Positions 16,673 to 26,900 of a stretch of 64,000 bases of DNA are shown here, in pieces. Each line of letters starts with the position of its first letter. Within the stretch, counting starts at the first letter, position 1. Made by a program: the position numbers and the translations under genes. Source of the DNA: Saccharospirillum sp043196875 (GTDB taxonomy: Bacteria; Pseudomonadota; Gammaproteobacteria; Pseudomonadales; Natronospirillaceae); assembly GCF_043196875.1 (NCBI RefSeq), contig NZ_JBEBMX010000001.1, positions 496,001 through 560,000 of the forward strand, in the 5' to 3' direction. The notes under the pieces were generated by a model. It made no database searches. It was not told where the DNA came from and worked only from the letters and a program-made list of their open reading frames with translations.

Positions 16673-17709
16673 AAATCACGCACTCGCTGGCGCCGCACAA
16701 TCCAGATAAAAAAGGGCGCGCCAATAAAGGCGGTAACAATGCCGACCGCCAGTTCGCTCGGCCGGGCGACAAGGCGGCCAACGACATCAGCAACCAGCAA
16801 TAAACCCGCACCACTGAGCGCGGAAAACGGCAACAACCAACGGTGATCAACACCAACCAACAACCGACACAGATGCGGTACCACCAAACCGACAAAACCA
16901 ATGGGCCCACAAGCCGCTGTGGTTGCGCCGCACAACAGGATGGCACCAAAACCAGCGCTTAATCGCGCCAGCATGACGTTTTCACCCAAGCCAGCGGCGA
17001 GCTCATCACCCAGTGCCAGGCTGTTTAATTTGCGCGCCGATAACAGACAGATCGCAAAGCCAACGACTAAAAATGGCAGCACTAAACGAAGGGTATCGAA
17101 AGTGGCGCCACCGACGCCGCCAATCTGCCAGGAACGCACGCCACCGGCGATATCATTACGCGGCAACACCACAGCAATGGTAAAACTGGACAAGGCAATG
17201 GAGGTCGCCGCACCGGCCAGCGCCAGTTTAAGTGGCGTTGCCCCACCCAGGCCCAGCGAGCCGATGGCATAAACAAAAACTGCAGTAATGCCCGCACCAA
17301 AAATTGCCACCCAGACATAGCTGTGTGCCAGGCTCATACCAAACCAGGCCAGACCAATAACCACCGCCAAAGACGCGCCGGTATTGATACCCAGAATGCC
17401 AGGGTCTGCGAGCGGATTGCGCGTCACGCCCTGCATAACGGCGCCTGCCAAACCCAAGGCGCTGCCGGCGATAACCGCCAACAAAGTACGGGGAATTCGG
17501 GTGGCGACGGCAGCTTCACCGACGCTGTTAATCTGGCCCTGCAAAGCGGCATTAATTTCCGCCCAGCTAACGTCGCGCGTGCCGACGGCAATCGATAAAA
17601 AGCACAGCGCCAGCAACACTAAAACCAGCGCTAAAAGACTCAGCGAACGTAACCCATTATTGCGTTTAAAAGACGGCGCTGCGTCCTTCAAACCAGTAAC
17701 CGATGTCAT
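16669..17709 (-). CDS. Siderophore ABC transporter permease (FecCD family, FepD type)
   Basis: 346 residues of the FecCD family, with RIPRTLLAVIAGSALGLAGAVMQGVTRNPLADPGILGINTGASL and the C-terminal GPIGFVGLVVPHLCRLLVG.DHR motif that contacts the ATPase. It pairs with the downstream permease in the inner membrane. Its start overlaps the stop of the binding-protein gene by four bases (17706-17709). Confidence 0.92.
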   Translation of the reverse strand: MTSVTGLKDAAPSFKRNNGLRSLSLLALVLVLLALCFLSIAVGTRDVSWAEINAALQGQINSVGEAAVATRIPRTLLAVIAGSALGLAGAVMQGVTRNPLADPGILGINTGASLAVVIGLAWFGMSLAHSYVWVAIFGAGITAVFVYAIGSLGLGGATPLKLALAGAATSIALSSFTIAVVLPRNDIAGGVRSWQIGGVGGATFDTLRLVLPFLVVGFAICLLSARKLNSLALGDELAAGLGENVMLARLSAGFGAILLCGATTAACGPIGFVGLVVPHLCRLLVGVDHRWLLPFSALSGAGLLLVADVVGRLVARPSELAVGIVTAFIGAPFFIWIVRRQRVRDL

Positions 17710-18698
17710 TGCGATCGGCGTGCGGCTTCGGCCAGCATGGCGACATAATCATCCAGCACCCAGCCGATCGACAGCGGTGTCGGATTGGCAGCGGTACCAA
17801 TCGGACCATTGCCCAGCATTACTACCGAATCGTTGGCGATGGCGCGCATTCGGGCGGTCAACGGATTCGCCTTCAGCGGCGCCAACAGGCTGTCATCGCC
17901 GTAGGTCACAAAGATATCGACGTCGTTAAAGCGGTCGATTTGTTCAGCGCTGACTTCGCCGGAGAACTGACCATCGCGACTGGCTTGCTCAACACTTAGC
18001 GGCGTGCGCAAACCCAGATCGGCAAAGAATTTCACCCGGGTATCGTTGGCGGTATAAAAACGCACCAGACTTAAATCGGTCGCATCCAGGTGGGTAATAA
18101 ACATCGCCGACTTGCCATCGAGTTCCGGATAATCCGCCACGGTATCAGCAATCTGTTGTTCCAGTTGCTCGATCAAGGCTTCGCCTTCTGCCGCCATGCC
18201 CATGCCGGCGCTGTTGATACGGATCATTTCGCGCCAGTCGGTCGACCAGGGCGATTCCGGGAAAGGCACCACCGGCGCGATCATGCTCAGGGTGTCGTAA
18301 TCGGCCTGACTGAGACCGGAATAGGCCGCCAGAATCACATCCGGCTGAGTCGCTGCCACGGCTTCAAAATCGATGCCGTCGCCTTCGTCAAACAAAACCG
18401 GAGTGTCGGCGCCGAGTTCGTCCAGACGCGCCTTTACCCAGGGCAGCAAACCGTCGCCGTCATCATCACCAAAATTAGCCGCCGCGAAACCAACCGGCAC
18501 CACGCCCAGCGCCAAGGGCACTTCGTGGTTGGCCCAGGCAACGGTGGCCACACGCTCGGGTTTTTCAGTCAGGGTGGTGGTGCCGAAGGCGTGCTCAATT
18601 TGCAGGGGAAAATGTTGTTCCGCCGCGGCCGACCAGGAGGCCAGCGTGGCGACGGCGAAACAGAAGATCAGGACAGGATGGGGCAGTTGCAGACGCAT
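17706..18698 (-). CDS. Iron-siderophore ABC transporter substrate-binding protein
   Basis: 330 residues. A signal peptide (about residues 1-26, ending SAAAEQ) has no lipobox. The mature part is a class III binding protein: an N-lobe with EKPERVATVAWANHEVPLALGVVPVGF, and the C-lobe joined by a long helix. It captures ferric siderophore in the periplasm and delivers it to the permeases. It is the first gene of a tightly overlapping operon, preceded by a Fur-box-like site. Confidence 0.9.
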   Translation of the reverse strand: MRLQLPHPVLIFCFAVATLASWSAAAEQHFPLQIEHAFGTTTLTEKPERVATVAWANHEVPLALGVVPVGFAAANFGDDDGDGLLPWVKARLDELGADTPVLFDEGDGIDFEAVAATQPDVILAAYSGLSQADYDTLSMIAPVVPFPESPWSTDWREMIRINSAGMGMAAEGEALIEQLEQQIADTVADYPELDGKSAMFITHLDATDLSLVRFYTANDTRVKFFADLGLRTPLSVEQASRDGQFSGEVSAEQIDRFNDVDIFVTYGDDSLLAPLKANPLTARMRAIANDSVVMLGNGPIGTAANPTPLSIGWVLDDYVAMLAEAARRSQ

Positions 18699-18769
18699 AA
18701 GATGACTTCTATCGAATGAGTGAGAGTGCGATAACCGCCAGCAACTCTATCCTTTCGTCATCAAGAGTC

Positions 18770-18788
18770 AATAATGATAATTGCTTTC
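18770..18788. promoter_or_regulatory. Fur-box-like operator upstream of the siderophore importer operon
   Basis: The site contains ATAATGATAAT and matches 14 of 19 positions of the Fur consensus. It lies about 72 bases upstream of the binding-protein start and just beyond the end of dgt. Confidence 0.65.
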
Positions 18789-18835
18789 AATACGACTCCC
18801 AGCCGCATCGAACGCTGCGTTCCCCTTTGAACCCG

Positions 18836-20167
18836 TCACACAAAATGCGGCTGTGACGGTCCACCAATCTGCCGCGCCAGATAGCTGGCGTAGTTGTCGG
18901 TCATGCCGGCAATATGGTCGATCACTCGGTGATAAATCGTCTCCAATGAACTCTGGGCCGCCGGTGCTTCATCGCCCATCAGGTCGAAAACGCGTTTGGC
19001 GCGGTAACTGAGTTGCTGCTGATCACCCTTGTTATACAACTCAAAACCGGCGGTGATAAAAGCCTGCAATAAAGTACTCAAGACCGCGTAGGCGCCGATC
19101 TCGGTTTCGGTTTTCTGGGTATCGAGAAACACCTTGGTGTAGGCCAGTGTCTTGGCGCGCTGAATACCTTGCTGGATGCGCGGCGGGCAACTGGCGATCA
19201 GGTCGCCTTCGAAAGTACCGGCGAGAATGGCGTCCTGTTGCTGAATAAACGCATCAACCACGGCATCGACGATCACGCCGATGGTTTTGCCACGCAGCGC
19301 TGCCAACTGACGGCCGGAAGAAATGCCGTTGTCGGCACTGTCCAGGTCGAGGTCGCCACTGCCCTGGATGTTCTGAAACACATCGCGCACTTCTTCGAAA
19401 TCGAGAATGTGCAATTCAACGGCGTCTTCGAGATCGATCAGGGCGTAACAGATGTCGTCCGCCGCCTCCATCAGATAGCTGAGTGGATGGCGCGCAAAAC
19501 CGAATTCGCCACGCGGCACCAAGCCCAATTGCGCCGCCAGTTTTTGCAGAATGGGACGCTCCGGTTCGAAGCAACTGAACTTGCCCTTGGCACCGGCGCC
19601 TTCGGCGGTCCAGGGGTATTTGATGGAGGCGCCGAGCGTTGGGTAGGTCAGCCGCAAACCACCGCGACCGAGGTGATATTCCACCTGAGCGACGATGCGA
19701 AAGCCCTGAGCATTGCCCTCGAATTGGGTTAAATCACGGCGCGTGGCGTCAGACAACGGCTTCAGCAAATACTCATTTTCCGGCTGCTTAAACCAGTCCT
19801 GAATGGCGTATTCACCGGCATGACCGAACGGCGGGTTACCGATGTCGTGCGCCAGACAGGCGCTTTGCACGATGACGCCCAGGTCGTCCGGTTCAATAAA
19901 GGCTGGCAGTTGTTCGCGAATGCGTTCACCAACGCGGATGCCCAGGCTGCGACCGACGCTGCCCACTTCCAGGCTGTGAATCAGCCGGTTGTGCACATGG
20001 TCATTCTTGGCCAGCGGATGCACCTGCGTCTTGCCGCCGAGCTTGCGAAAGGCGCTGGAGAAAACAATGCGATCGTGGTCTTTATGGAAGTGGCTGCGAC
20101 CCAGTTCTTCGGCGTCGATGGCCTGGTGGCCGTAGCGTTCGGTGGTCAGCAGTTGGGTCCAATCCAT
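18836..20167 (-). CDS. dgt: Deoxyguanosinetriphosphate triphosphohydrolase-type HD protein
   Basis: 443 residues of the bacterial dGTPase family: SSAFRKLGGKTQVHPLAKNDHVHNRLIHSLEVGSVGR near the N-terminus and the HD-domain motif CLAHDIGNPPFGHAGE with the paired His/Asp metal ligands. It cleaves dGTP or other dNTPs to the nucleoside plus triphosphate, helping control dNTP pools. The length fits the ~440-residue subgroup. It is divergent from radA with only about 130 bases between the true starts. Confidence 0.93.
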   Translation of the reverse strand: MDWTQLLTTERYGHQAIDAEELGRSHFHKDHDRIVFSSAFRKLGGKTQVHPLAKNDHVHNRLIHSLEVGSVGRSLGIRVGERIREQLPAFIEPDDLGVIVQSACLAHDIGNPPFGHAGEYAIQDWFKQPENEYLLKPLSDATRRDLTQFEGNAQGFRIVAQVEYHLGRGGLRLTYPTLGASIKYPWTAEGAGAKGKFSCFEPERPILQKLAAQLGLVPRGEFGFARHPLSYLMEAADDICYALIDLEDAVELHILDFEEVRDVFQNIQGSGDLDLDSADNGISSGRQLAALRGKTIGVIVDAVVDAFIQQQDAILAGTFEGDLIASCPPRIQQGIQRAKTLAYTKVFLDTQKTETEIGAYAVLSTLLQAFITAGFELYNKGDQQQLSYRAKRVFDLMGDEAPAAQSSLETIYHRVIDHIAGMTDNYASYLARQIGGPSQPHFV

Positions 20168-20298
20168 GAGGCTATCTCGTTAACGTAAGGGTGAATGATC
20201 CAGCAGCACGCATGCGCTGGCAAGCCGTCGACGTTTATGAGCGCCGGTCGCTGTGTCAAACTGCGCACCTTTGGCAGCATTCTCAGAGGCATCCTTTC

Positions 20299-21681
20299 TT
20301 GGCCAAGAGCAAAGTTCAATTCGTCTGCAGTGAATGCGGCGCCGACTATTCCAAATGGCAAGGCCAGTGCACCGAGTGCAAGGCCTGGAACACGCTCAAG
20401 GAGTTTCGTGAGGCCACTGGCGCTGCGGCGCGCCAACCCGACTTCACCGATAACCGCGAAGGTTTTGCCGGTTCCCGCTCGCGCATACAAAAACTTTCCG
20501 ATGTCGATCTGGCCGAGCAGGCGCGCATTGCCACCGGCATGGGTGAATTCGACCGCGTGCTCGGTGGCGGCCTGGTTGGCGGCAGCGCGGTGTTGATTGG
20601 CGGTCATCCCGGCGCCGGTAAATCGACCTTGTTGTTGCAGACGCTCTGTCATCTGGCGCGTCAGTTGCCGGTGCTCTATGTCTCTGGCGAAGAGTCGGTG
20701 CAGCAGATCGCCTTGCGCGCCAAGCGACTCAACCTGCCCATGGATGAGTTGTCGATTCTGGCGGAAACCTCGGTGGCAAGCATCACCGAAACGGCCAAAG
20801 AGGTCGCGCCGAAAATTCTGGTCATCGACTCCATTCAGGTGATGCACGCACCCGATGTCGAATCGGCACCGGGTTCGGTCTCCCAGGTACGCGAATCCGC
20901 CGCTTGGTTGACGCGTTTTGCCAAACAAACCGGCACGGTGTTGATCATCGTCGGTCACGTCACCAAGGACGGCAGCCTGGCCGGGCCGAAAGTGCTGGAG
21001 CATATGATCGACGCCTCGGTGATGCTGGAAAGCTCGGGCGACAGTCGTTTTCGCACCTTGCGCGCCATCAAAAACCGCTTCGGTGCGGTCAACGAACTGG
21101 GCGTCTTTGCGATGCTCGATTCGGGTCTTAAAGAGGTCAAAAACCCCTCATCGATTTTCTTGAACCAGGGCAGCGAAGAAGCGCCGGGTTCGGTGGTTAC
21201 CGTGGTCTGGGAAGGCACCCGGCCACTGCTGATTGAACTTCAGGCCTTGGTCGATGGCACCAGCATGGGCCACCCGCGACGCATTGCCGTGGGACTCGAT
21301 ACCAACCGTTTAAGTTTGATTCTGGCGATATTGAATCGGCACGGCGGTGTTTTTACCGGCGATCAGGATGTGTTTTTGAATGTTGTCGGCGGCGTGCGCG
21401 TCACCGAAACCAGCGCCGACCTGGCCACCTTACTGGCGGTGTTATCGAGCCTGCGCGACAAACCGCTGCCGCGCGACTGGGTGGTGTTCGGTGAACTGGG
21501 TTTAAACGGCGAGTTGCGACCGGTGCCTAACGGCCAGGAGCGGTTATCGGAAGCGGCCAAGCACGGCTTTAAAAAAGCCATCATGCCCAAGGCCAATATG
21601 CCCAAGAAACCGATTGAGGGAATGACGGTGATCGGCGCTGCGCGCCTCGATGAAGTGCTGGCCGCCTTGCAGAATCTTTAG
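20299..21681 (+). CDS. radA: DNA repair protein RadA
   Basis: 460 residues, the same length as in Escherichia. An N-terminal zinc finger (CSECG...CTECKAW), a RecA-like ATPase with Walker A GGHPGAGKST, the RadA-specific KNRFG motif and a C-terminal Lon-protease-like domain (PLPRDWVVFGELGLNGELRPV) are all present. RadA processes recombination intermediates by driving branch migration. The start chosen is TTG at 20299-20301, with AGAGG nine bases upstream. It gives the family-standard N-terminus (M)AKSKVQFVCSECGA; the 36 codons upstream in frame are unlike RadA. It converges with the PA4642-type gene, overlapping by four bases. Confidence 0.96.
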   Translation: MAKSKVQFVCSECGADYSKWQGQCTECKAWNTLKEFREATGAAARQPDFTDNREGFAGSRSRIQKLSDVDLAEQARIATGMGEFDRVLGGGLVGGSAVLIGGHPGAGKSTLLLQTLCHLARQLPVLYVSGEESVQQIALRAKRLNLPMDELSILAETSVASITETAKEVAPKILVIDSIQVMHAPDVESAPGSVSQVRESAAWLTRFAKQTGTVLIIVGHVTKDGSLAGPKVLEHMIDASVMLESSGDSRFRTLRAIKNRFGAVNELGVFAMLDSGLKEVKNPSSIFLNQGSEEAPGSVVTVVWEGTRPLLIELQALVDGTSMGHPRRIAVGLDTNRLSLILAILNRHGGVFTGDQDVFLNVVGGVRVTETSADLATLLAVLSSLRDKPLPRDWVVFGELGLNGELRPVPNGQERLSEAAKHGFKKAIMPKANMPKKPIEGMTVIGAARLDEVLAALQNL

Positions 21682-21968
21682 CTGATCGCCTCGCCCTGCA
21701 GCACCTTAAGATAGTCTTCGGACTGGCGATGCTGTTTGATGATATCGGCCAGCGTCTGGCCTTCCAGATTGGTCGCCTGGACGTTACGACCCTGGTCACG
21801 AAACAGCTGCACGAAACGCTCGAACGTCACCTCGTTCATGCGGGTATAAGCGCGGTAAAGGCAATGGAAATCCGGGTCGGTGCCATCGTATGTTTTGAAA
21901 CCCAAATATTCCGCCAGATGCTCCTCGCTCCAGGTTTCGCCTTCAACACGTTGCTTGTCTCGTTTCAT
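21678..21968 (-). CDS. PA4642 family protein, unknown function
   Basis: 96 residues, no signal peptide or membrane segment. The opening MKRDKQRVEGETWSEEHLAEYLGF and the middle TDPDFHCLYRAYTRMNEVTFERFVQLF match the small conserved PA4642-type proteins of Pseudomonas and relatives. Function is not known. Its 3' end overlaps the stop of radA on the other strand, and its 5' end faces the upstream region of tamA. Confidence 0.85.
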   Translation of the reverse strand: MKRDKQRVEGETWSEEHLAEYLGFKTYDGTDPDFHCLYRAYTRMNEVTFERFVQLFRDQGRNVQATNLEGQTLADIIKQHRQSEDYLKVLQGEAIS

Positions 21969-22113
21969 AGGGTGCCTCTTGGGGTGCTTTTACAGCGTCG
22001 GCGGATGTTATCGGTTGCGATCAGCCGCAAAGCCGACCAAAGGCGGGCATTCTAAAGTTATAGTTAGGCTGGGTGAAATGCCCTATTGGAATAAATGCAC
22101 CCAGCTGGGCTAT

Positions 22114-23958
22114 ATGCGTTGCCTTCAGGCCGCGTTCAGGCAAGCTGATGACACTACACAGCACCATTCACACCAAGACGCGAAGGGGTCAATCATTACA
22201 GCCTTACGTTTACTGGCGGCCGTTTTCGGCGTCGCGCTGCTAATGATGGCCAGCCTGGCCGACGCAGAAGAGTTACCGCGTATCGGTCGCTCCGACCTGA
22301 CCCTGTCGCCGAAAAATCGCGGCCTGCAAGGCGAACTGCTCGATCAGTTACGCATCTACCGGGATTCATTGCGCGCCATCAATCTCTCGCCACGCTCCAA
22401 TCGCCTGGCCCAGGGCGAACGTCAACGCATGATTCAATGGCTCGACTCGCGCGGTTATTACGACGCTGAAATTCTGCATCGGGTGGAAGAAACCAACAAC
22501 GGCGAACGCCTGAGTTACCGCATCGATACCGGACCGCAATATAAAGTCTTATCGGTCGATATTCAGGGCGTGACGGTCGAGCTACCGGATGACTGGCCGC
22601 AAGCGCGCGAAGGCGAACCGCTGGATGCCGAAACCATTCTCAGCGATCAATCCAGTCTGCAATCCATTGTCGATGATCAGGGCTGCTTCTTTCAGTTGGC
22701 CGTCAGCCACGAAGTCCGACTGGTGCCGGGTGAAGCCGGTGGTCGGGTGCGTTATCGGGTTAACGCCAGCGAGCCATCACGCATTGGCGACATTCAGTTC
22801 AAAGGCGCCGACGACATCAACCAGGCCTATCTGCGCCGGCAAACCGACCTCGATACCGGTGCCTGCTTCCGTCGCGCCGATATTGATCAGGCGGTGATCA
22901 ACCTCTATCAAACCCAACTCTTTGCCACGGTGCGGCGATCGCTGTCACGCAACGAAGCCGGCCAGGTCGACGTCACCTTCGAGGTGATCAAGCGTTCGCC
23001 ACGCACGGTGCGCGCCGGTATCGGCTGGGACACCGATCAGGGCTTTGGTCTGACTTTGGGCTGGGAGCACCGCAATCTGGGGCACCGTGCCCAATGGCTG
23101 GAACTGGGTACAAGCCTGCAACAGGAACGGCAGAGCGCCAATGTCACGCTGACGTTACCGGGCTTTCTGGAAGCGCGAAATACCCTGAGGCAGGACAACA
23201 GCTTCGTTCACGAAACGCCGGAAAACGGGGAAACTTATAAATATTTAAGCAGCGCCACCATCGACCGCCAGGCATCCAGCCGTGACACTTACAGCTACGG
23301 CATCGCCTACCAGCGCAGTGACGAGCGCGTCGATGACAACTGGGACTCATTCAGTCTGGTCCGGGTGCCGCTGGCTTACGAATACGACAGCTCGGCCGGC
23401 AGCCTGAATCCAACCGACGGTATGCGCTACGACCTCGGCGTAGAACCGGTGTGGAGCCTGTCAGGCAGCAGCGACCCGTTCTGGGTCGGGACTCTGGGCT
23501 GGTCCGGTTTTCTACCGGCCTGGGACGGTGACCTGATCATCGCCACGCACCTGGAATGGCGTTCGTTGTGGGCCTTGCGCGATTACACCGACCTCGATAC
23601 CGCACCGCAGTCCGACCGCATGTTAGCCGGTGGCGGCGGTTCGGTACGCGGCTATCCCTACCGCTCCATTGGCATCAACGGCAGCGATCAAAGCGGCACC
23701 CAACAATGGCAGGGCAGTCTGGAGCTGCGTGGCAAACTGGGTGAGAACTGGGGGCTGGTGTTGTTCAGCGACAGCGCCAGTGTCAGTGAAGACGCGGACC
23801 CGACCTCTGGTCAACAGGATTGGTACAGCAGCGTCGGCCTGGGTCTGCGCTATTTCACCCGCTTTGCGCCGATACGGGTCGACATCGCCATGCCGCTGAA
23901 TCAGCGCGAAGACGACCCGAATTATCAGCTTTACATCAGCCTGGGGCAGTCGTTCTGA
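22114..23958 (+). CDS. tamA: Outer-membrane translocation and assembly module protein TamA
   Basis: A BamA/Omp85-superfamily protein: a signal peptide (ITALRLLAAVFGVALLMMASLADA), three POTRA-like domains (about 200 residues) and a C-terminal 16-strand barrel with the conserved GGGGSVRGYPYRS motif and a terminal Phe. TamA works with TamB to insert autotransporters and other outer-membrane proteins. The 5' end is uncertain. The frame is open to 21880, with ATGs at 22078 and 22114, but both put 28 or more polar residues before the signal peptide. An ATT at 22195 has GAAGGGG six bases upstream and would begin exactly at the signal peptide. tamB overlaps by one base (TGATG). Confidence 0.9.
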   Translation: MRCLQAAFRQADDTTQHHSHQDAKGSIITALRLLAAVFGVALLMMASLADAEELPRIGRSDLTLSPKNRGLQGELLDQLRIYRDSLRAINLSPRSNRLAQGERQRMIQWLDSRGYYDAEILHRVEETNNGERLSYRIDTGPQYKVLSVDIQGVTVELPDDWPQAREGEPLDAETILSDQSSLQSIVDDQGCFFQLAVSHEVRLVPGEAGGRVRYRVNASEPSRIGDIQFKGADDINQAYLRRQTDLDTGACFRRADIDQAVINLYQTQLFATVRRSLSRNEAGQVDVTFEVIKRSPRTVRAGIGWDTDQGFGLTLGWEHRNLGHRAQWLELGTSLQQERQSANVTLTLPGFLEARNTLRQDNSFVHETPENGETYKYLSSATIDRQASSRDTYSYGIAYQRSDERVDDNWDSFSLVRVPLAYEYDSSAGSLNPTDGMRYDLGVEPVWSLSGSSDPFWVGTLGWSGFLPAWDGDLIIATHLEWRSLWALRDYTDLDTAPQSDRMLAGGGGSVRGYPYRSIGINGSDQSGTQQWQGSLELRGKLGENWGLVLFSDSASVSEDADPTSGQQDWYSSVGLGLRYFTRFAPIRVDIAMPLNQREDDPNYQLYISLGQSF

Positions 23959-26900
23959 TGGCCTGGCGATTGCGCAAAGGCGCCGCGCGCGCCTGGTTGA
24001 TCGGACTGGGCAGCCTGCTTGGCCTGATCATAACGCTGCTGTTGGTGGTCGCCTGGCTGCTGGCCAGCGAAAGCGGCCGACTGACGCTGTTGGGCCAGGC
24101 CGAATACTGGCTGCCGCGCGTCACGCCGTTCAGCCTGCACACCGAAGGCGCGCGCAGTCCGGACATCGGCGACTGGCGCTTCGAACAACTGAGCTGGCAA
24201 AGCGGCGACGATGGCGTGGCCGTCGACGCCGAAAACCTCAGTGTGCAATGGCGACCCACTTATCTGTGGCAACGCCGACTGTGGATCGACGCCCTCAATG
24301 CCGACCGCCTCGATGTGCAGATTCCCGCTAGCAACGACGAGGAAGCAGCGCCAGACAACGAAGCCGGCGGCATACCCGATGTCGCTGAGCTCTGGTCAAA
24401 ACTGCCGTCGGCGCGACTGGACCAACTGGTGATTCATCGACTGAGCGTGCAACACCCCAGCCTGCCCGAGCTGGACGCCACAGCGGTGGGCGAGATGGCC
24501 ATCAACTGGGGCAGTTGGCCGGCGCGACTCGATTTAACGCTCAGCGAAGGCAGCCGCAGTGCGCTGATGCTGGGTGTTAATGTCGATGCCGTCGATGCCC
24601 TGCGCATTCAGGGCGAACTCAAGGCACCGGCCGACAGCGCCTGGGCACAGGCCTTCGACTGGCCGCTGCAACAGGATATCGTCGGCCAGTGGGATCTGGA
24701 ACTGAGCCAACGCCAGGGCCAGATTGAAGCGCGCATCGATACCCTGACCCTGCCCTGGCGCGAACAATCGCTGCGCGCCGAAGGCGGCATCAGCCTCAAC
24801 CCTTACAATGGCCGCTGGTTTTTCTCCGAATTCGAACTCAGCGCCGATGGTCAGCCCGCCCGCTTGCACGGTTTTGTGCAGGCCGACCGCGCCGACCTCA
24901 GGCTCAGCGCCGACGCCCTGCCACTGGCACTGGTAAAACCCTGGCTGCCGGTCGATGGATTGGACGGTGCCCTGTCGGTCGACGGCCGTCTGACCGGCGG
25001 CTGGCGCGCACCGCGCTTTGCCGGCGATGCTGAATTCGATGGTCAGTGGCAAGACGAAAACCTAAACATCACTACTCGTTCCAGCGCCACCCGCAATGCC
25101 GTCACCATCGATGAATTCGAGCTCAACTGGGGACCGGCCGAAGTGACCACCACCGGTCGCATTGATTGGGGCGGACAACGACTCGACCTGAGCATCAGCG
25201 GCCAACACCTGGCCGATCGCCACTGGCGTTACTGGGTGCCTGCCTGGCCCAGTGCGATCAGCGTCGATGACGCCAACATCGAAGGCAGCATCAACGGTCC
25301 GTTGCGCCAGCCGGTACTGACGGGTGATCTCAGCGCCACTGGCGCCTACCACGACCAGACGCTGCAACTGCAGACCCCGGTCCGGCTGACCCTCAGCCAA
25401 CTAAACCTGGCCGACATCCAGCTTGAGTCTGATCTCGGTGCGGTCGCCGGCGATCTGAACATCGACTTCGGCAATGCCACCCTGAGCGGCGACAGCCGTT
25501 TCAGCGAGGTCGATTCCGACTGGTTGCCGGTGTTCGGGGTCGCCCTGCCCGGCGATCACGACTGGCAGGTCAACGGCCAACTGAGCTGGAGCGGCGCGCT
25601 GCGTAACCCCGACACCAGTGGCAACCTGAGGGTACAAGGCCAATGGCAGGATCAACCGCTGAACGCTGACCTGGCGGTCGAACGACTAAACCTGCATCAG
25701 GTGACGCTGGCCGAGAGCCGGCTGTCGCTCGGCGACGCCGAAACCGGACTGGCCGGCCAGGTCGATTGGCAGCAACGCCAACTGAATTTGAGCGCCACTC
25801 CTCAGGGCGTACGCCTGGCCAGCATCAGGCCCTTTACCCCGCCCTGGCCAGCCTTGTTTGACGAACTGAGCGGCCAGATTAACGGCCGACTCACCCTCAA
25901 CGGCCCCTGGACTCAGCCACGACTGGTTTCCGATCTGACCCTCGACGGCGACTGGCAGGAGCTGCCACTGAGCGTCGATCTGGACGTTCAGGCGCAGCAA
26001 CGCGAGCGCTGGCAGATCAACCACGCTGGCGTGCATTGGGGCGATGCCGACATCCATTATCAAGGCTGGATAGAACCCTTCACGCCAGCGCTGCAAGGCC
26101 AGTTCGAGGTCAACCAGCTGACGGTTGCCCAGCTGCAGTCGCTGCCGTTTTCCCTGCCCGATCCCTGGGAACAACTGAGCGGTACCGCCAATGCCCAAGG
26201 GCAGATCAGCGGCAATCTGCTACGGCCGACGCTCGCCAACACTCAGGCCAGCTTCGACGGCGCCATCGACCAAACACCGCTGCAACTGACGGTCGACCTG
26301 ACCCAAGCCAGTGTCGACGACGTCGACATCAACCAATTTCAGCTGCGCTCCGGCAACGCCAGTCTCAGGCTCGCAGGCCAACTCAACTGGCCCGACAAAG
26401 CCATGAACCTGCAAGCTGATCTGGATAACCTCGACTGGGCGCGGATCGAACCCTGGATGCCAGACAGCATCAGCCAGTCGTTTTCAACCTTGAGCGGTGA
26501 GGCTTCCGGCCAGTTGAGCGCTCAGGGTCGCTGGCCACAATTAACGCTCGATGGCGAACTGAGCGCCGGCGGTCGTTATCGCGACCAGGGTTTCCAACTG
26601 AACTGGCGCGGCCAGGGCGAATGGTCCGCGCAACTGCGCCACAGTCTCAGCCTGAACTGGGGCGACAGCCGACTGGACGGCCAGCTGGACAGCAGTGGCG
26701 ACGAAATCGACGGCCAACTGAGCGTCGACAATCTCAGCATCGAGCAACTGCGCGCTTTAGGCTTGCCGCTGGAGAACGGCGTCAGTGGCCAGATCAACGC
26801 CGACCTGGGCGTCGCCGGCAGCATGGACGATCCCGAACTCGACCTGCGATTGCAGGCCGCCGGTCGCTGGCAGCCGGCCAGCATTGGGCTGACCAACCCG

